Shown: positions 12,165-24,856, counted from the stretch's first letter. The stretch: DNA of 64,000 nt from Anthoceros angustus (GCA_010909165.1 MU008185.1:744001-808000); one strand, 5' to 3'. Notes: generated from the letters alone by a model not told the origin. A program made the numbers and translations.

Positions 12165-14683
12165 ATGTCTACACTCAAAAAAGGTGAGTGTTATAGAGAG
12201 CCCTTAGACTTTTCCTTTGATGGCTCAGCTTTTTGTGAGGCATGTCAACTTAACAAAGCTCATGCTTTACCCTTTAAAGACAAGTTCTCGACGAGGGTAG
12301 TGGGTCTCCTCCACACTGTACATAGCGATATTTGTGGCCCCATGACCACAAGCTCTTTTGGATGCGCTGACTATTTCATTACCTTTATTGACGAGGGGAG
12401 CTGTTATTGTACAGTTTTCCCACTTGACATAAGAGTGAAGTTGTATCTTGTTTCCAACAGTTTGTAACCACAGCACAACGCCAGACAAGAGCAAGGTTTG
12501 TATCCTTCGTACTGACAATGAAGGTGAATAAACCAGCAAGGCCTTTACATCATTTTGTTCTTCTAATTAAAGGAATACAACATCAATTCATAGTTCCTTA
12601 TACTCAGCTCAAAACTCTTTTGCCGACAAGAAGAATAGGACACTTAAGGAGGCCACCTTGGCCTCGTTGACCTTTGCTGGACTCACCCGTGGTTATTGGG
12701 CTGAATCTTTGATAGCAGCTAATTATGTACAGAATTGACTGCCTACAAAGGAGCTTGGGACTGTGACTCCCTATGAGAGATGGATGGGCAACAAGCCGAG
12801 AGTGAAGCATCTTCGGATTTTTGGCTTCCCTGGGGGCCTATGCTCTTGTCCCTTCAGCTCTTCGCAGTAAGTTGGATCCTAAGGCCACTCATCATATCTT
12901 TGTGGGCTATGCTGATGACGTCAAAGGTTACAAACTTTCCGACCCTTCTACTCACAGTGTGATTTTTATTGAAGCTGCTCTTCTTCAACTTCACTCTGCT
13001 GCTGTTCTACTTATTGGTTGGCCCCCACCTACTTCTTCATCTATTTGTGGAGTGGACTCACCTATTTTTGAGGCAGACCAGATGGTTTCGATTTTCGACG
13101 ATGAAGGATGCTCCTCTATGGCTTCAGGGGGGGCACCTTTACCTCTGCCTCTTGCTGCTATTCCACATGCACATGTTGTACCTGTTTCTGTGCCAGCCCA
13201 AAATGATGATGCTTCTGAGCTTGATGTTCATGTCTCATCTGAACCCGAACCAGCAGAGCCAGCTGTAATAGAACCCATAGAAGACGATCCAACTCAAGAT
13301 GAACAACCCGAGTTACCTAGGTCTGATAGAGTACGTAGACCTATTCACCAGTGGAAATGACAAGGTGACTTCATAGGTATCAACACTTCTCCTCTGTCAC
13401 AAGATGTAGCCTTAAGTGTAGCACAATCGTTAGGAGAACCTGCTATCTACAAGGAAGCCATAGAAGGCCCAGAGTCCGCCTTTTGGAAGGTAGCCATTGA
13501 ATCAGAGTACAACTCCCTTATACAAAACAATTCCTAGAAGTTAGTCACCTTACCTCTTAGTAGAAAGCCCACAACTTGCAAGTGGGCCTTTAAGAAAAAG
13601 TTGAACATTGACGGCACTGTAGGGAGATACAAGGCACACCTTGTTGCTGAAGGTTACAGTCAAGTCCAGGGCTTAGACTATAATGAGACTATGTGGATGA
13701 CAACATCTTGTTTATAACTTAAGTGAAATTCATGGACAAAATCAAAAAGGTCCTATTCTAGAACAACTTTCTTTTTCATTAGGAGTTCAGTTCCATTTCA
13801 ATAGCAAGGATAGAACCATTATTGACATTCATCAAGAGCATTTCGTGCATCAATTATTACGCAGGTTTAATATGACGGATGCCAGACCTGTATCAACTCT
13901 GATGAGTGTCAGTGACAAGCTTTCAATAGATTAGTATCCTAGTCCTGAGGGTGAGAAGCAAGGGATGGCTTCGAAGCCTTATAGACATGCCGTAGGGTCA
14001 CTCATCAATCGGTCAAACTGGACTAGGTTGGATATAACGAGAGCTGTAGATATAGTGAGTCAGTTCTTAGAGAATCCTTGTTTAGCTCACTGGACAGCTG
14101 TAAAGAGGATTTTCAAATACCTCAAGGGATCTCCTAGAAAAGGTCTTCGGTTTCGCAAGATTTCTGGTGCTCTTCAGCTCATAATTACAGTGATGCGGAA
14201 TGGGCTGGAGACCCAGACATAAGAAGATCGAAGTGTGGCAGCATATTACATGTTTATGGGTTCAACACCAGTTTCGTGGTCTTCGAAAAAACTCAAAACA
14301 GTCCGCCTTTCCTCCACGGAAGCAGAATATGGAGCTATGACGCAGGCTGCTAAAGAGGTATTATGAATTCGGAGTTTATTGAAGGGACTGAAACAACTGC
14401 AGCCCGGACCTACGCAACTTTGGGTTGCCAACCAATCTGCCATTGCTTTGTGTAAGAATCCTGTGTATCATGCTCGCTCTAAACACATTGAGATATCTCA
14501 TCACTTTATCAGACAAGTGGTTGACAACAAAGAGGTGAGTATCTCTTACATTCCTACTACTGACAACACGGCGGATTTGCTCACTAAGGCTCTTCCAAGG
14601 CTAGTCCATGAAAAGCATACGTTAGATGCAGGGGTTGAACATGTAGATATCCCAGTTGCAGACTCTAAAGGTGTTGCCCACTA
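12165..14683 (+). mobile_element. Degenerate Ty1/Copia element, integrase to RNase H
   Basis: Domains in order: integrase zinc-finger end (CEACQLNKAHALPF) and integrase core (VHSDICGPMTTSSFG, YFITFIDE, later RTDNEGE) at 12230-12530; integrase C-terminal part (TPYERWMGNKPRVKHLRIFG) near 12770-12835; the linker with PELPRSDRVRRP near 13305; the start of reverse transcriptase (KWAFKKKLNIDGTVGRYKAHLV) near 13580; the YVDD catalytic box near 13690; and RNase H (SSTEAEYGAMTQAAKE near 14312, RSKHIEISHHF near 14478, ADLLTKALP near 14570) ending in a stop at about 14683. Several stops and frameshifts interrupt it and part of the reverse transcriptase is missing. No long terminal repeat was identified on either side. 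It is non-functional as it stands. Confidence 0.85.
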
Positions 14684-15068
14684 GCTGTCACCTATTACTG
14701 ATCAAGAGGGAGCTTTCTTGTTCAGACTCAAAGTCTTCAACTTTTCCTCCTTTTTTTTGCGGCTTTGTCCACTTCCTCCTCGAATGCTGTTATTCACACA
14801 CGTACACGTCTTTGAACACAAAGGAAGAGTTTTTCTTTTCTAGCAGGTCCGATTACTCAAAGCTGTTGAGAACCAATATCTTAGTAGAGGTCACATGATC
14901 CTCTGTCCCCTCTGTCCTCTGCTTGCTAGTTTTTTGTTTTTTTTGCTGTAGACCTTGTTTCTAATGCCACTTCAGTATTCTCTCCCTACATTTTTTTTCT
15001 TCTTCTTTGTTCTATCTGCTGCTGACGAGGTCTTCAGACACATCTCTGGTGGTCTGACCCACCTTATG
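14684..15068. other. Untranslated sequence between two retroelement remnants
   Basis: T-rich sequence after the Copia stop, including several poly-T runs near 14748, 14935 and 14990. It may contain the element's polypurine tract and a decayed 3' LTR, but no matching upstream LTR can be seen, so this is not claimed. Confidence 0.4.
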
Positions 15069-15850
15069 TTAGCACCCATGTATGCAAGCACCAGAATCAT
15101 TCAGGAAAGTGCCATGCTTCCCTTGGATCATAACACAAATATGCTGTAGATTACCAACCTTAATTTCCCGTGTGGTCGACAAAACATGGTACGTCCAAGG
15201 TGAACTCTCAAGCTCGGGCTTGTCCTCGCTAGGGCCCGAGCTCATTTGTTTTTCGACTCCCCTTGAGCCTCTTGGATGTTGATGAAATTGAGTGATCAAG
15301 TAACCTTGTTTGGGCTGATGGTGTCTCACCTTCACGGCTTGCTGCAAGAGTCCACATACGACAACCTCGTCCTCGCCCCCTTGGATTGCGATAAGTAGCT
15401 CTAGGGAGGCCAAAACACCCACAATTGAAACAACGTCCAATGAATTGTGTAGTACCCAGGTCCATTGGAGCGGCATCAGAGACTGCTGACGATGAGGTCG
15501 TAGTCTTGTCGGTGTTTCGAGAATCAAAACCGCGTCTCACTCAGGAGCCCCTAGCCATGTGCAAAAAAGAAAATTGGTGGGCTTCGATCCTCTTTGCAGA
15601 ATCACATCTTCCAACGAGTTTTTGTTTGCTCTTACCTCCACTTCTTCTACCAGGCCATGCCGCAGCCCTCTCACGTACTTGTCAGATTGCTCTTGTTCAG
15701 TCATACCCGAAATCGCCAAAAGTAGTTGCATGAAGTCCTCAGTGTAGCGCCCCACTAGCCCCTTCTAGCTAACGGGCGCTCCAGAGGATTCTTTGGGCAC
15801 AAACTGCGCTTTCAATTCTCCAGCCAACTGTTCAAAAGAGGATGGCGGGC
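15069..15850 (-). pseudogene. Ty3/Gypsy gag-protease remnant
   Basis: On the minus strand, frames broken by stops and frameshifts read in order: a Gag segment around FEQLAGELKAQFVPKESS (near 15800) followed by GRYTEDFMQLLLAISGMTE (near 15730), typical of plant retrotrans_gag; an Ala/Pro-Met-Asp-Leu-Gly segment with a partial zinc knuckle (RCFNCGCFG) near 15420; and a protease-like segment (GTFLNDSGA) near 15090. No reverse transcriptase follows. The knuckle retains C-x2-C but the distal His/Cys are altered. It is an old, truncated insertion. Confidence 0.7.
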
Positions 15851-17260
15851 ACCGATATTCATAAATGTGGATGTTTTGAATGTAAATCACTTATTATCTG
15901 CAGAGAATATCAAGTTCTGTGAGGCATTGAAAGACGCAAAAAGTGCTTCTCGAGGTAAGGACAAGATATATAACTATATTGGAGGAGATCATTTTTTATG
16001 AGGCCCATATTCGACATGGGGCCCATAGCAGCAATGATTATGCACCACTCTTTTGATATCATCCTGCTCACTGATCCTTATTTCTTTTATCAATGCATTT
16101 TAGATAATGGATAGCTCATCTTCATTTTTTTATTATTGCTTCACTGTCTTTTCTTCCTTTGGAAGAAATACGTTTGACGTCCTTTAAAAGAAGTAAATAT
16201 AACGTCCTTCAAAAGAAACATATTTGTTGAATAACATACTTTTTGGAAGTCTAGATATTAACATCCTTTGAATCATCACTAAGGTTGGGTTTCGACAACA
16301 TTGAGACAGGGCCATGCATATGACCTTGTGTTATTGTATCTTTGGTTGGGTTGAATTAAACTTTTACGTGGCTTTTAAATTAGAAGTGTTTCTCGGTTCT
16401 AAGTTTTGTGTAACATATGAACGAGCATTGGCATGTGGAGCACATGTAGCTCTAGTCGATTGACTGCTGCAAGTTCAACTTACAATCCAGGGCTCTGCTT
16501 AGAGAGTTATGTGCTCTCCTTTTTACCCTTGCATGAGTTAACAATAACTACATGGCCGAATTAATTCCGTCTGTATGTGGCTGTTAAGCATCATGCACTT
16601 CTATCGGTACTTAGATGGGGTGCCTAAAAGGAGTGGATGCCCTTGGTGCTAGTAGCTTAGGTACACAATGGTACAAATTGTTAAGTACCTAGTCCCATAA
16701 TAGGAAAAGTTCCATCGAAGTGCACTCTAATATACTTCTTCTTCTATACAACCTATTTTTATTTAATTATATTCATTGAAAATATAAAACCTTCAAATTT
16801 TCATAAAGGACTAAAATCCTTACAATGCCTTTCACATTCAGGCTTGGTGGCTACTAATGCTTCTTCCGGCATGTAGTGTCTTCCTCTTTTCTTGATGGTA
16901 AACAAGGCGCCAAACACATTTTAATGCTACACATTCAGCCAGCCCAAACTATGCACCAATGCTTTGAGGTATCCCCGTAGCCGACCTTTTCAATGCCATC
17001 AACCTTTTCACGTAGGTATATCGTTATGTAAGTAGCGTGAGGAAGTATGTACACACATATGTTTAGGCGGGAATGGCGGGCCGACGGGTTGAGAGTATTC
17101 AGAATGAGACTTTTTGTGGAGGACAGTGTGCCAGACGGGTTCCTGAATCGCAACAGAAAACATCGAGAAGCAGTTGCCACATTGGGGGCGCATTGTGTTG
17201 AAATTGAAAGACTTGTACTTGGGTGATGCTATATATTCCCGGTACCTAGCAGTGTATAAA
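15851..17260. other. AT-rich intergenic DNA
   Basis: No convincing coding frame, repeat or RNA gene was seen. It contains three loosely similar motifs (AACGTCCTTTAAAAGAAG-like) near 16170-16260. The part next to 17261 should include the 3' UTR of the methyltransferase gene. Confidence 0.5.
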
Positions 17261-18928
17261 TTACCGGCTGCCAGCCACCCGGCTCTGTACCAGGAGAAGG
17301 CGTCTGTATGGGGTCCCGTCCACATCGGCCTTCACATGCCTGGGGACTTTTCTCATTTTGTTGAACAAGCTTTGTTCGTCTTGAACCAGACCAAAATTGG
17401 CATCTACGTCGCCGATCTGCGACACCTGAACTTCACCATAGCCGAGGGATGGCAGCAATTCTTCCGGCCAATCGCTGTGAAAATAAAAGTTGGTCTTGAG
17501 CTCCTTCCCCATATGAGTGGACGACTCATTCATAAAATCCGCAAGCAGCATGGTTTCCCCCCGACACTTGTGCGCGATTTGCCTCAGCACGTCGGTGGCA
17601 TTGGACTCCTGCAAGTAGTAGATGAGGCCCTCCATAAGCCACACAGTAGGAGCATTAGGGTCATATCCGGCCTGCAGCAGCCGGTGGAACCAGTCTTTGG
17701 CCGAGATGTCCGCAGAGACTCTGTGCACCCTCTTGGCCCTGATCCCCGGCAGCGGCCTCCCTGCCTGCAGAATAGCCTTAAGTATGTTGTTCTTGAGATT
17801 GAGAACCTTGGGGAAGTCTACTTCGAAGACGGTGCAATTTTTGAGATAGTCCAGCCTGTAGGCGCGAGCGTCCATGCCTGCATCAGGGAAGCGGAGATTG
17901 CAGTTAGCGGATTCCGTTACAATTGCAGCAACAGCACCCTGTGCATAGTGGGTGGGCTCTACACTCTCGGACAAGGCAGATTCGACCAGCTAGTCACACA
18001 TCATGTTTGTCACTGGTCGTGAGTGACACCAAATTTTACGTTACACGATTTTACCTCTGGATAAAGGCTACCTCTCCACACACTGATCCGGCCAATCTTT
18101 GTCCAGTCACAGTGCTGCAAGCCACAGCATCAATTTCCTCAGGTACCGGTCACTTCGCCTAGCTACTAGCTATTAGCCACTAGCCCACGCTAGCTAGCTA
18201 GCTACGAGGTAACCAGCTAGTAGCCCGTAGCTACTAGCTCATGCACATTCGGCTACCAGGAACCTGATTTACGACGCAGCTAGCAGACGGTTCGGTCCAG
18301 CAAGCTGAGGGACAAAGGAGGCAGCCGGGACAATACCTGCTCCAAGCATCACCACTTGAGGATTGCAACTGGCATGCGCTTCGAAGCAGAGCAGCGCGTC
18401 CTGCAACCGGGAATCGAACCACAGCGTCCGCACAGCCAGCATGACCCCCGCAATTTCCCTCGCGTTGCGTGCCTTGTCCGCCTTGATCTTCTCCCTCAAG
18501 CTTTTCAAGAACGTCTCGCCAGCCATGGCCTCCGCCAGCGGGTCGTGAATCACATGGTTCCACAGCGCACGACCCGCTGCTGTCTGGCAAGCGCTCCGCT
18601 CCAGGACGTCCCGCTGCGGATCCAGCAGGCTGTGAAGCTGGCGGATGGACTGGAATTCCGCCATGGAGCTCACAATGATCTCCCCGTCCTCCCCGCCGCC
18701 GAGCCCCGCATCGTCCCCGCCACGGCCATTGGCCTCCAACTCTTCCCTCTCCACAGCCGGGGCCGCCGCCGGCTCACCGCTGCGGACATCGTCGCCCGGC
18801 CCGGGGCCGCTTCCCATGCTCAACATGGGCTGAATTCTGCCAGTCTGATCCAGAATTCTCCCTGACACGAGGCGCGCAGGAGGCAGGTCCATTCTCAGCC
18901 TCGTCAGATCAGGGAAGAGCATCAGCAT
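17261..18928 (-). CDS. SAM-dependent methyltransferase, LCMT/PPM family
   Basis: Two-exon minus-strand model: exon 1 18337-18928, intron 17878-18336, exon 2 17261-17877, giving 402 aa. The junction restores motif I (MLGAGMDARAYRL) across a phase-1 intron. Other family features are ALWNHVIHDPLAEAMAG upstream, EVDFPKVLNLK after motif I, and PTVWLMEGLIYYL, which together identify the leucine carboxyl methyltransferase-like fold seen in plant and actinobacterial O-methyltransferases. The substrate cannot be told from sequence. Residues about 45-80 form a Gly/Pro/Glu-rich linker. 18928 is the first ATG in the frame, which stays open upstream to a TAG near 19009; an upstream exon that adds a targeting peptide is possible. 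The intron contains a CTAG-rich block. Confidence 0.8.
18155..18245. repeat. CTAG-rich palindromic block in the methyltransferase intron
   Basis: About 90 bp made of overlapping TAGCTAG, CTACTAGCTA and TAGCCACTAG motifs, able to form several short hairpins. It lies wholly inside the 459-bp intron. Confidence 0.7.
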
Positions 18929-20460
18929 CGTGGCGCAGGCCGCGTGCACACGAGGATTGAAACAGGATGCTCTCAACACATGTGTGGTGAATTGCACCTT
19001 GAGCTAAAACTGTTGTCGACATGCTCCCCCCGCTCCTCGCGGTCCAGAATCAAAAAATTCCCCTTCCGTCGCGAGCATAGGACTCACGGCCTGGCCCGCC
19101 CCTGGCACACGCTCCCCCTTCCCCTCGCCAATGCGCCTCCGTCTGCTCCCGCCGCGACCTGCATTCCTCCCGATTGCGGAGCCTCCGCCACCGCCTCCGC
19201 CTCCGCAAATTCACCCCGACTCACTCCTCCCGAACTCCAATTTCCCCTCCCGCGATGCTTTCCTTTCCTACAACAAAATCAAACCAGCGGAAGCCGCGTC
19301 CACACCTCCTCCGCCTGCGCCTCCAACTCCGTCCTCACGGGAGAAGAAGAGAGAAGCTTGCGGTTCACGCCGTCATCACGGGTCTCACTTCCCCCCGGTG
19401 CAGCGGCAAGCGGCCTCGCGTAGCCATCAGAGCAGGAGTGTCGGGCTCGTGGCCTGAGAGAAAGTGCAGGAATTGCGCGTAGAGGCAGGGAATAACCTGC
19501 CTCGCCGAGATGGAGTGAAAAGCAGCCTGAGAGCGCGCGGGTGAGAGAGAGGGGAGGAGGCGGAGGCGGGGCAGGGAACCTTGGCCAGCCACAGAAAGCG
19601 GGGATAAGAAGCAGAGGCGGGATGGAAAATGTCGGTTCCCAAAACCAACACGTCGTGCTTCTGCCGTCCCAGGCTGCTTTCTTACCTCACCTTACCTTCC
19701 CTTGCCTGCTCGCTGCTCGCTGCCCACAACAGGGCCCGAACCCGGGCCCGGTGGCTTCGACTTGTCCAGGCGACGACACGGGCTGGTATAGGCTACGGAA
19801 ACTGGAATCTCGCGATTTCCATCTCATCGAAAAATCCTGAGCGGGGAAATCCCCTGTGCCCATCGTCTAGCGGGACACTTACTAGGTAGGCCGCTAGCGC
19901 GGGCGCGGCATTCAAAGGGTGTCCCCCCTAGCGGACACCGCTCGCTCTTGCTGCCTTGGCATTGGCAGGCTTTTATGGTCACATGTTCCTTATCCACCGG
20001 GCCTGCACCACTAAAATACTGACCGCCACAGCCGCTGGTGCCTTTCATTTCAGGCCCCGGACCCAGACGCTGTACCAGGCACAGGCCAGCATGACAGTCG
20101 GCCCCAGAGTCCAGTCCAGTGTCCAGTTTTTACCGCCCGCCCACCACACCTTCCCATTCATCCAGGCACAATATCACCGTGTCTCTGCCCTCTTCCAAGA
20201 TCTTACACCAACCTGGTCTGTTGGCCCAGAATCTTCACAGCCTCCCCGTCTATCTCGCCCACAGCCTTCGTTGGGCCTGTCGCCCACTTGCAGTCCGCAT
20301 TTCTCAAACCCGCACACGGCGGACGGCACGCTGTGGCATTGGACTACCGCAACCAACTTACTACATGCAACTGAGCGTCTTCTTGTCAGTGCCCACGCGG
20401 TTATTTCATATCAGAATCCCAATGCGGCACTTCGATGTTACCTTGGAATATCCTTAAAAA
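18929..20460. other. GC-rich region upstream of the methyltransferase; no clear gene
   Basis: GC-rich DNA holding the probable promoter and 5' leader of the minus-strand methyltransferase gene. Overlapping proline- and alanine-rich open frames occur on both strands (for example 19131-19457 plus), but none has recognisable domains, splice continuity or conserved motifs. A short inverted pair (CTAGCGGGACAC and GTGTCC...CTAGCGGACACC) lies at 19867-19940. Confidence 0.4.
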
Positions 20461-23098
20461 CTTTCATTTATTATTAAAATAAAACATTTAATAGTTGGGC
20501 CCCGTGCAATTGCAGCTCGAAGCCCAGTATCAGGTTAGATGTCGTACCGGATTTGTTGTGTGAATGTTCTGGATCTATATTGAGACGTTTCCTATAGGCA
20601 CTTAAATAAAATTCTTCTTCTTTTTCTTCTATAGGCTCTTACACCAATTTGTTGAGGAAGGAAGTGGGATGCTGGTGACAAATACTTCGTTGTCTTTCTA
20701 CACTTCTTTTGGAAAGCTCCCGCAGCATAAAGTGTGGACAGGTGGTTTGTTTTTCATGCTTGGGTTGTGATGTTCAGGGAATGGACTTCCGAATTCAGGA
20801 GTTGCCATCTCTTGTGCAAGCACTTCAACATGTATCGCCATCTTAAACCTAGATGTGCTAATGAACGAGCTTTCTTTGGTGAGCGTTAGTGAGTAGCCTG
20901 CCTTATTTGCTTGTGAGAAGTTGCGTTAACTAATAGCTAAGTTGGGCTACTTGGTGGTTGTTATCTTACATTGTCCGCTTGATTTGACAACACAAAGACC
21001 ATGGAGCAATTGGCAAGGCTAAGGCTACATTTGCAGCTAAGGCTACATCTATGAGTACTTTGAAGGAGTGAGACCATCGGGAGGAAACTCTTCCTCCTAT
21101 ACTAGTCAAGACAATGAATTCAAAGTTGCTGCAAGAATAGGACTTTGGGCGGCTTGGTGCTCCTCCTCTACAACTGGACGAAGGAGAATCCAGCAACATA
21201 CAACTTTCACAAGAGTGAACCTTAGAGATTCTGATGTCCCCAACTTTCAGTGTGTTGCCAACTTCATAGTATTATGCACTACAGGGTGAAAGGAGCTGTC
21301 AACCGGGGCAGCAAGTTTGTGTTTGAGTTTTGATCACTTTTGCAAGAGTGTGGTAGCATGATTCAGAGCTGCCCTATGATGAAGTCCTCTCGCTAAGGCT
21401 TACCGCAAAGTGAGAAGATGCCGCAAGACACAACTATGCATGGAATACATGCTGTCGTGGAGGAGTACGTGACTTGCTAATTGGAATCTAGGCAGAGTTC
21501 TTGTGTGTGCCTCTTTCCTGATGTCATGACCAGGGGAACTGGGGACAGTGAGCCTCTTGGCCAGAATGTGGAGCCACCGTTAGGCGGATTGAGTTTCTGA
21601 GAGTATTCAATGCTGGACCCACATCTCTGTAGAACAGGTCGAGGACTAGAGAGCCGGTAGTAGAAAATGTATATATTGTTGGTGCCTTGGAACCTTGAGT
21701 TTCGTGCAGCCACAATCAAGTTAATATGTGTTTGGAAAATGGGCTATCTAGACAGTATAAGAGTCTGCCCATATTCTGCAATTTCAAGGCAAGAACGTTC
21801 GCACAACATAACGTTAGCAGTAAAGTGAGTATCAATAGAGAGCGTGAAGGGATAGGCTTTGCAGGCCTTCTTATCAATCAGCAGTCAATACACACAGAGC
21901 ACAACGAGAAAATAGTCAGAGAGCAAGAGGGGAAGGATGATGGATATTATTTGTCAACACCTTAGTATTACATTTGAAAGACGATACTTACACAATTATT
22001 GACATGTTCATCTCCTCTTTTTTCAACAACTTAGTAATATCCACAATATCTTGGAAAGAATGCATTATGTTGAGCTTTGCCTCATTCTTCGAGTAACTCT
22101 TCCTTGCAGAATCTATAAAGGAGTTGTCTTTATTACTAGATTGCTGTAATGAGGAAGGTGCTTTACCTTTTGAGGAACTGGCAAATTTGTGCAAGAAAGA
22201 TCCTAAACCGTTTAACCCTAACAGATGTTTGAGCAATATTGCTCAAATGTCCTTTTATGGATAAAAGAGAATATATGCAACAAACATTGGCAGATACAAG
22301 TGATTGACATTGATATTTGGGAAAGTGTGGGGGATGTTAGCTGCAAAATCATCTAGCAAGGCTCCTATTGAGGTACTTTTTGAATGACTTACCAGAGAGT
22401 ATTGGTATTTACTATGAAACATATGACTTTGTACTATCTAGGTGTAAAAGGATGGTCAAGTTTGTCATCAATGATAATCTCATTTGTTGCATTGGTTGGA
22501 AGCGATAGGCTAAGCGACAATGAAGCAATCTTATCCAACTTTTCTACATACGAAATCAGAAGGGGACGTTGGTCTTAAGCTAATTTTTATCTCAACTCAA
22601 CTTATATCAATAGGCTTGTTCCTGGCTGGTGTCAATTGCGATCTAGGAAGCCAGAAAAGTTATTAGTTTTTGCATCTCCATATGCGACAAGTTTGTATTC
22701 TCACAACAGAATTGGTAGCGGAAGAGAAATAGGGTGGATCAAGAATTTGGGAGTGGTGTGCAGCAGGATATATGCAACTAGTGGTTGCAACTACACCAGG
22801 GAGAGATTTACTTCACTTTCCAGCTATTGTTTGCCACTTTAGGCTGCCATCCCTAAGCTCTCACCTCGATGTCTTGGACCCTTCAAAGTGCTTAAGCTTA
22901 TCGGAGCAGCCCATTATAAGTTGGCCCTTCCCTCCACTTAGTGCATCCATGATGCGTTCCTCGGGTCCCTCCTCAAACCATACCAAGGCCATCCCCCATC
23001 TCTTCTTCCCCAATCCTTATTGAAGGCCAGGTTGAGTAGATCCTGCCACATAATGAATGAATCATGCTAGTCAGTAAATCAAGAGTTGCTAGTTACCA
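20461..23098. other. AT-rich region without recognised genes
   Basis: Short open frames only. The longest (minus strand near 21988-22236, 82 codons) is rich in Ser and Lys and matches nothing I recognise. The stretch may be decayed transposon DNA, but no diagnostic motif is visible. Confidence 0.4.
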
Positions 23099-23330
23099 AA
23101 TAATGAATAATCTATGCTGGTGAACAGATAAATAGGTTGTAGTCCATAAAAAGAACTCTTGAATAATATCTAATAGATAATAAAGTATTGAACAGATAAT
23201 AAAAATGAATAATCTATGCTGGTGAACAGGTAAATAGGTTGCAGTCCATAAAAAGAACTCTAGAATAATAATTAATAGATAATAAATAATAGATAATAAA
23301 GTATTGGACAGATAATAAACAATAGTAGTC
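23099..23330. repeat. Two-copy tandem repeat, about 110 bp
   Basis: The sequence starting AATAATCTATGCTGGTGAAC and running through CCATAAAAAGAACTCT to GATAATAAAGTATTG is present twice, near 23106 and 23208, with a few substitutions. The second copy has extra TAATAGATAATAAA iterations. Confidence 0.8.
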
Positions 23331-23608
23331 GACAAACAGTGACAGGTCGCAAGACCCACTTGAAAGCAAATGAAACGACCCCATGAATTTGTTTCAATTC
23401 ATTCCACCCAGGTGTATCTTCACTTCACACTTCAGAGCTTTTTATGTTTGCAAATTCTTTCACGTGCCGTTGTAAACCGGCAAGAATTAGAGTTGCCCGT
23501 CCGGAGTGGGTTGTCCGTTGTGGTTTCTACACAAACTGTTGTAGCAGGTCGCCGAAGAGGAAATGAGAGCTTCAGCAGGGGAGAATCCCCCTGTTACTGC
23601 ATTTGGGA

Positions 23609-24856
23609 TCACCTATATAGTTCCGGTAGCTTGGGTCTCGTTTGTACAGCGGACTCAATTTCCTCGCATATCTCCGGTGTCAGCAGCGGCACCACCTCCA
23701 AAGCCTTCATGTTCTCAACGACCTGCAGGTAGGCGAAACAAGGAATAAACTAGATGCCGGTGTTTGGAACAAGTCAAACCTAAAACTAGGCCACACACAA
23801 ACTGTTCCTGACCTGTGGTTCCTTGGTGGCTCCCGTAATAACCGAGCTGACATGCGGGTTTTTCAGGCACCAGGCTATGCTCAACCTCGCCAGGCTCACA
23901 TTCAACTTCTGGGCTATGGGTCTCAGATTCTCCACTTTGTTGAGCACGTCGTCAACCAAGGATCTGCTGGCCAGGTTCTGCAGAAGGAAGCACACGAGCT
24001 AGTATGAAAACAAGCTTGTTCAAATCTGAGCCCAGATGCTTCAAATGCTTCCTCCCACCTTGTAGTTCTCCAGGGCGAATCTGCTGTCGACAGGGATGTG
24101 GGTTCTGCTGTACTTCCCGGTGAGCACACCCGATGCAAGAGGACTCCAGGTAGTCAATCCCGTGCCATAGCTTTTATAAAGGGGCACATACTCTACTTCC
24201 ACCTGCGTTGGAAAGAGAGCGTGAGCCAACACGTCAAATCAACGACGGAGCCCGCCGACTTCCAGGCCCGGGAAGTGACTGACCTTCTCACGATTGAGCA
24301 GGTTGTACTCAGGCTGCTCCATGGCCGGCCCGATCAGATCCAGCCGTCTGGCGCACTCCCAGGCCTCCGTGATCTGCTGTGCGGACCACTCGCTCGTACC
24401 CCAGTAAAATGCATAGCCCCTGTCGATGAGCCAGTTCATGGCTCGCACAGTCTCCTCGATCGGGGTGCTGGTGTCAGGCCGGTGCGCGTACACCAAGTCC
24501 ACATACTCCATGTCCAGACGCTTGAGCGAGCCCCTGACCCCCTCCACCAGATGCTTCCGCGACAGGCCCTTCTCGTTGGGCCCCGTCCCTCCCCAGAAAA
24601 TCTTGGTGGAAATCACCAAGTCGCTGCGCTTCCAGCCCAGCTCCCTGATAGCCTGCCCCATCATCTCCTCTGCCCGCCCGTTGGCATACACTTCGGCGTT
24701 GTCGAAGAAATTGACCCCGGCGTCTCGACACCTGGTCAGGACCCCCTTCGCCTGCGCCACGTCCAGCTGATTCCCGAAGGTGACCCACGAGCCATATCCC
24801 AGCACGCTCACCTTGAGCCCCGTATTGCCCAGGTTGCGGTACTCCATCTTCGCCAT
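23609..24856 (-). CDS. KAB1: Aldo/keto reductase, plant K+ channel beta-subunit (KAB1) type
   Basis: Four exons on the minus strand: 24284-24856, 24059-24202, 23813-23977 and 23609-23722, all phase 0, giving 331 aa, close to the roughly 328 aa of Arabidopsis KAB1. The catalytic tetrad is visible: Asp52 and Tyr57 in [12 protein letters not shown], Lys85 in [10 protein letters not shown] and His125 in VYAHRPD. Other family blocks are [30 protein letters not shown] and [12 protein letters not shown], and the protein ends KLPELYR, like the KAB1 C-terminus. Family members bind NADPH and associate with Shaker-type K+ channels. The start is the first Met of [10 protein letters not shown]; the Met three codons later is an equally plausible start. 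The frame stays open upstream but lacks conservation. Introns are 80-90 bp. Confidence 0.92.

Noticed and set aside
4392-14683. A single intact Copia element spanning the satellite
   Set aside because: Gag/protease pieces occur twice, are separated from the integrase by about 5 kb of satellite, and all parts carry stops or deletions.
18995-18997. Start of the methyltransferase at 18997
   Set aside because: The codon there is GTG, not ATG. The first in-frame ATG is at 18928.
19131-19457. Pro-rich plus-strand frame upstream of the methyltransferase
   Set aside because: Composition-driven frame with overlapping alternatives in all three frames and no conserved motif.
19855-19945. Possible tRNA (CCCATCGTCTAGCGG resembles a tRNA D-arm/A box)
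   Set aside because: No B box (GGTTCGAATCC) and no acceptor stem pairing could be found.
22000-22240. 82-codon minus-strand frame as a real gene
   Set aside because: No recognisable motif, AT-rich surroundings and no splice partner found; support is too weak.
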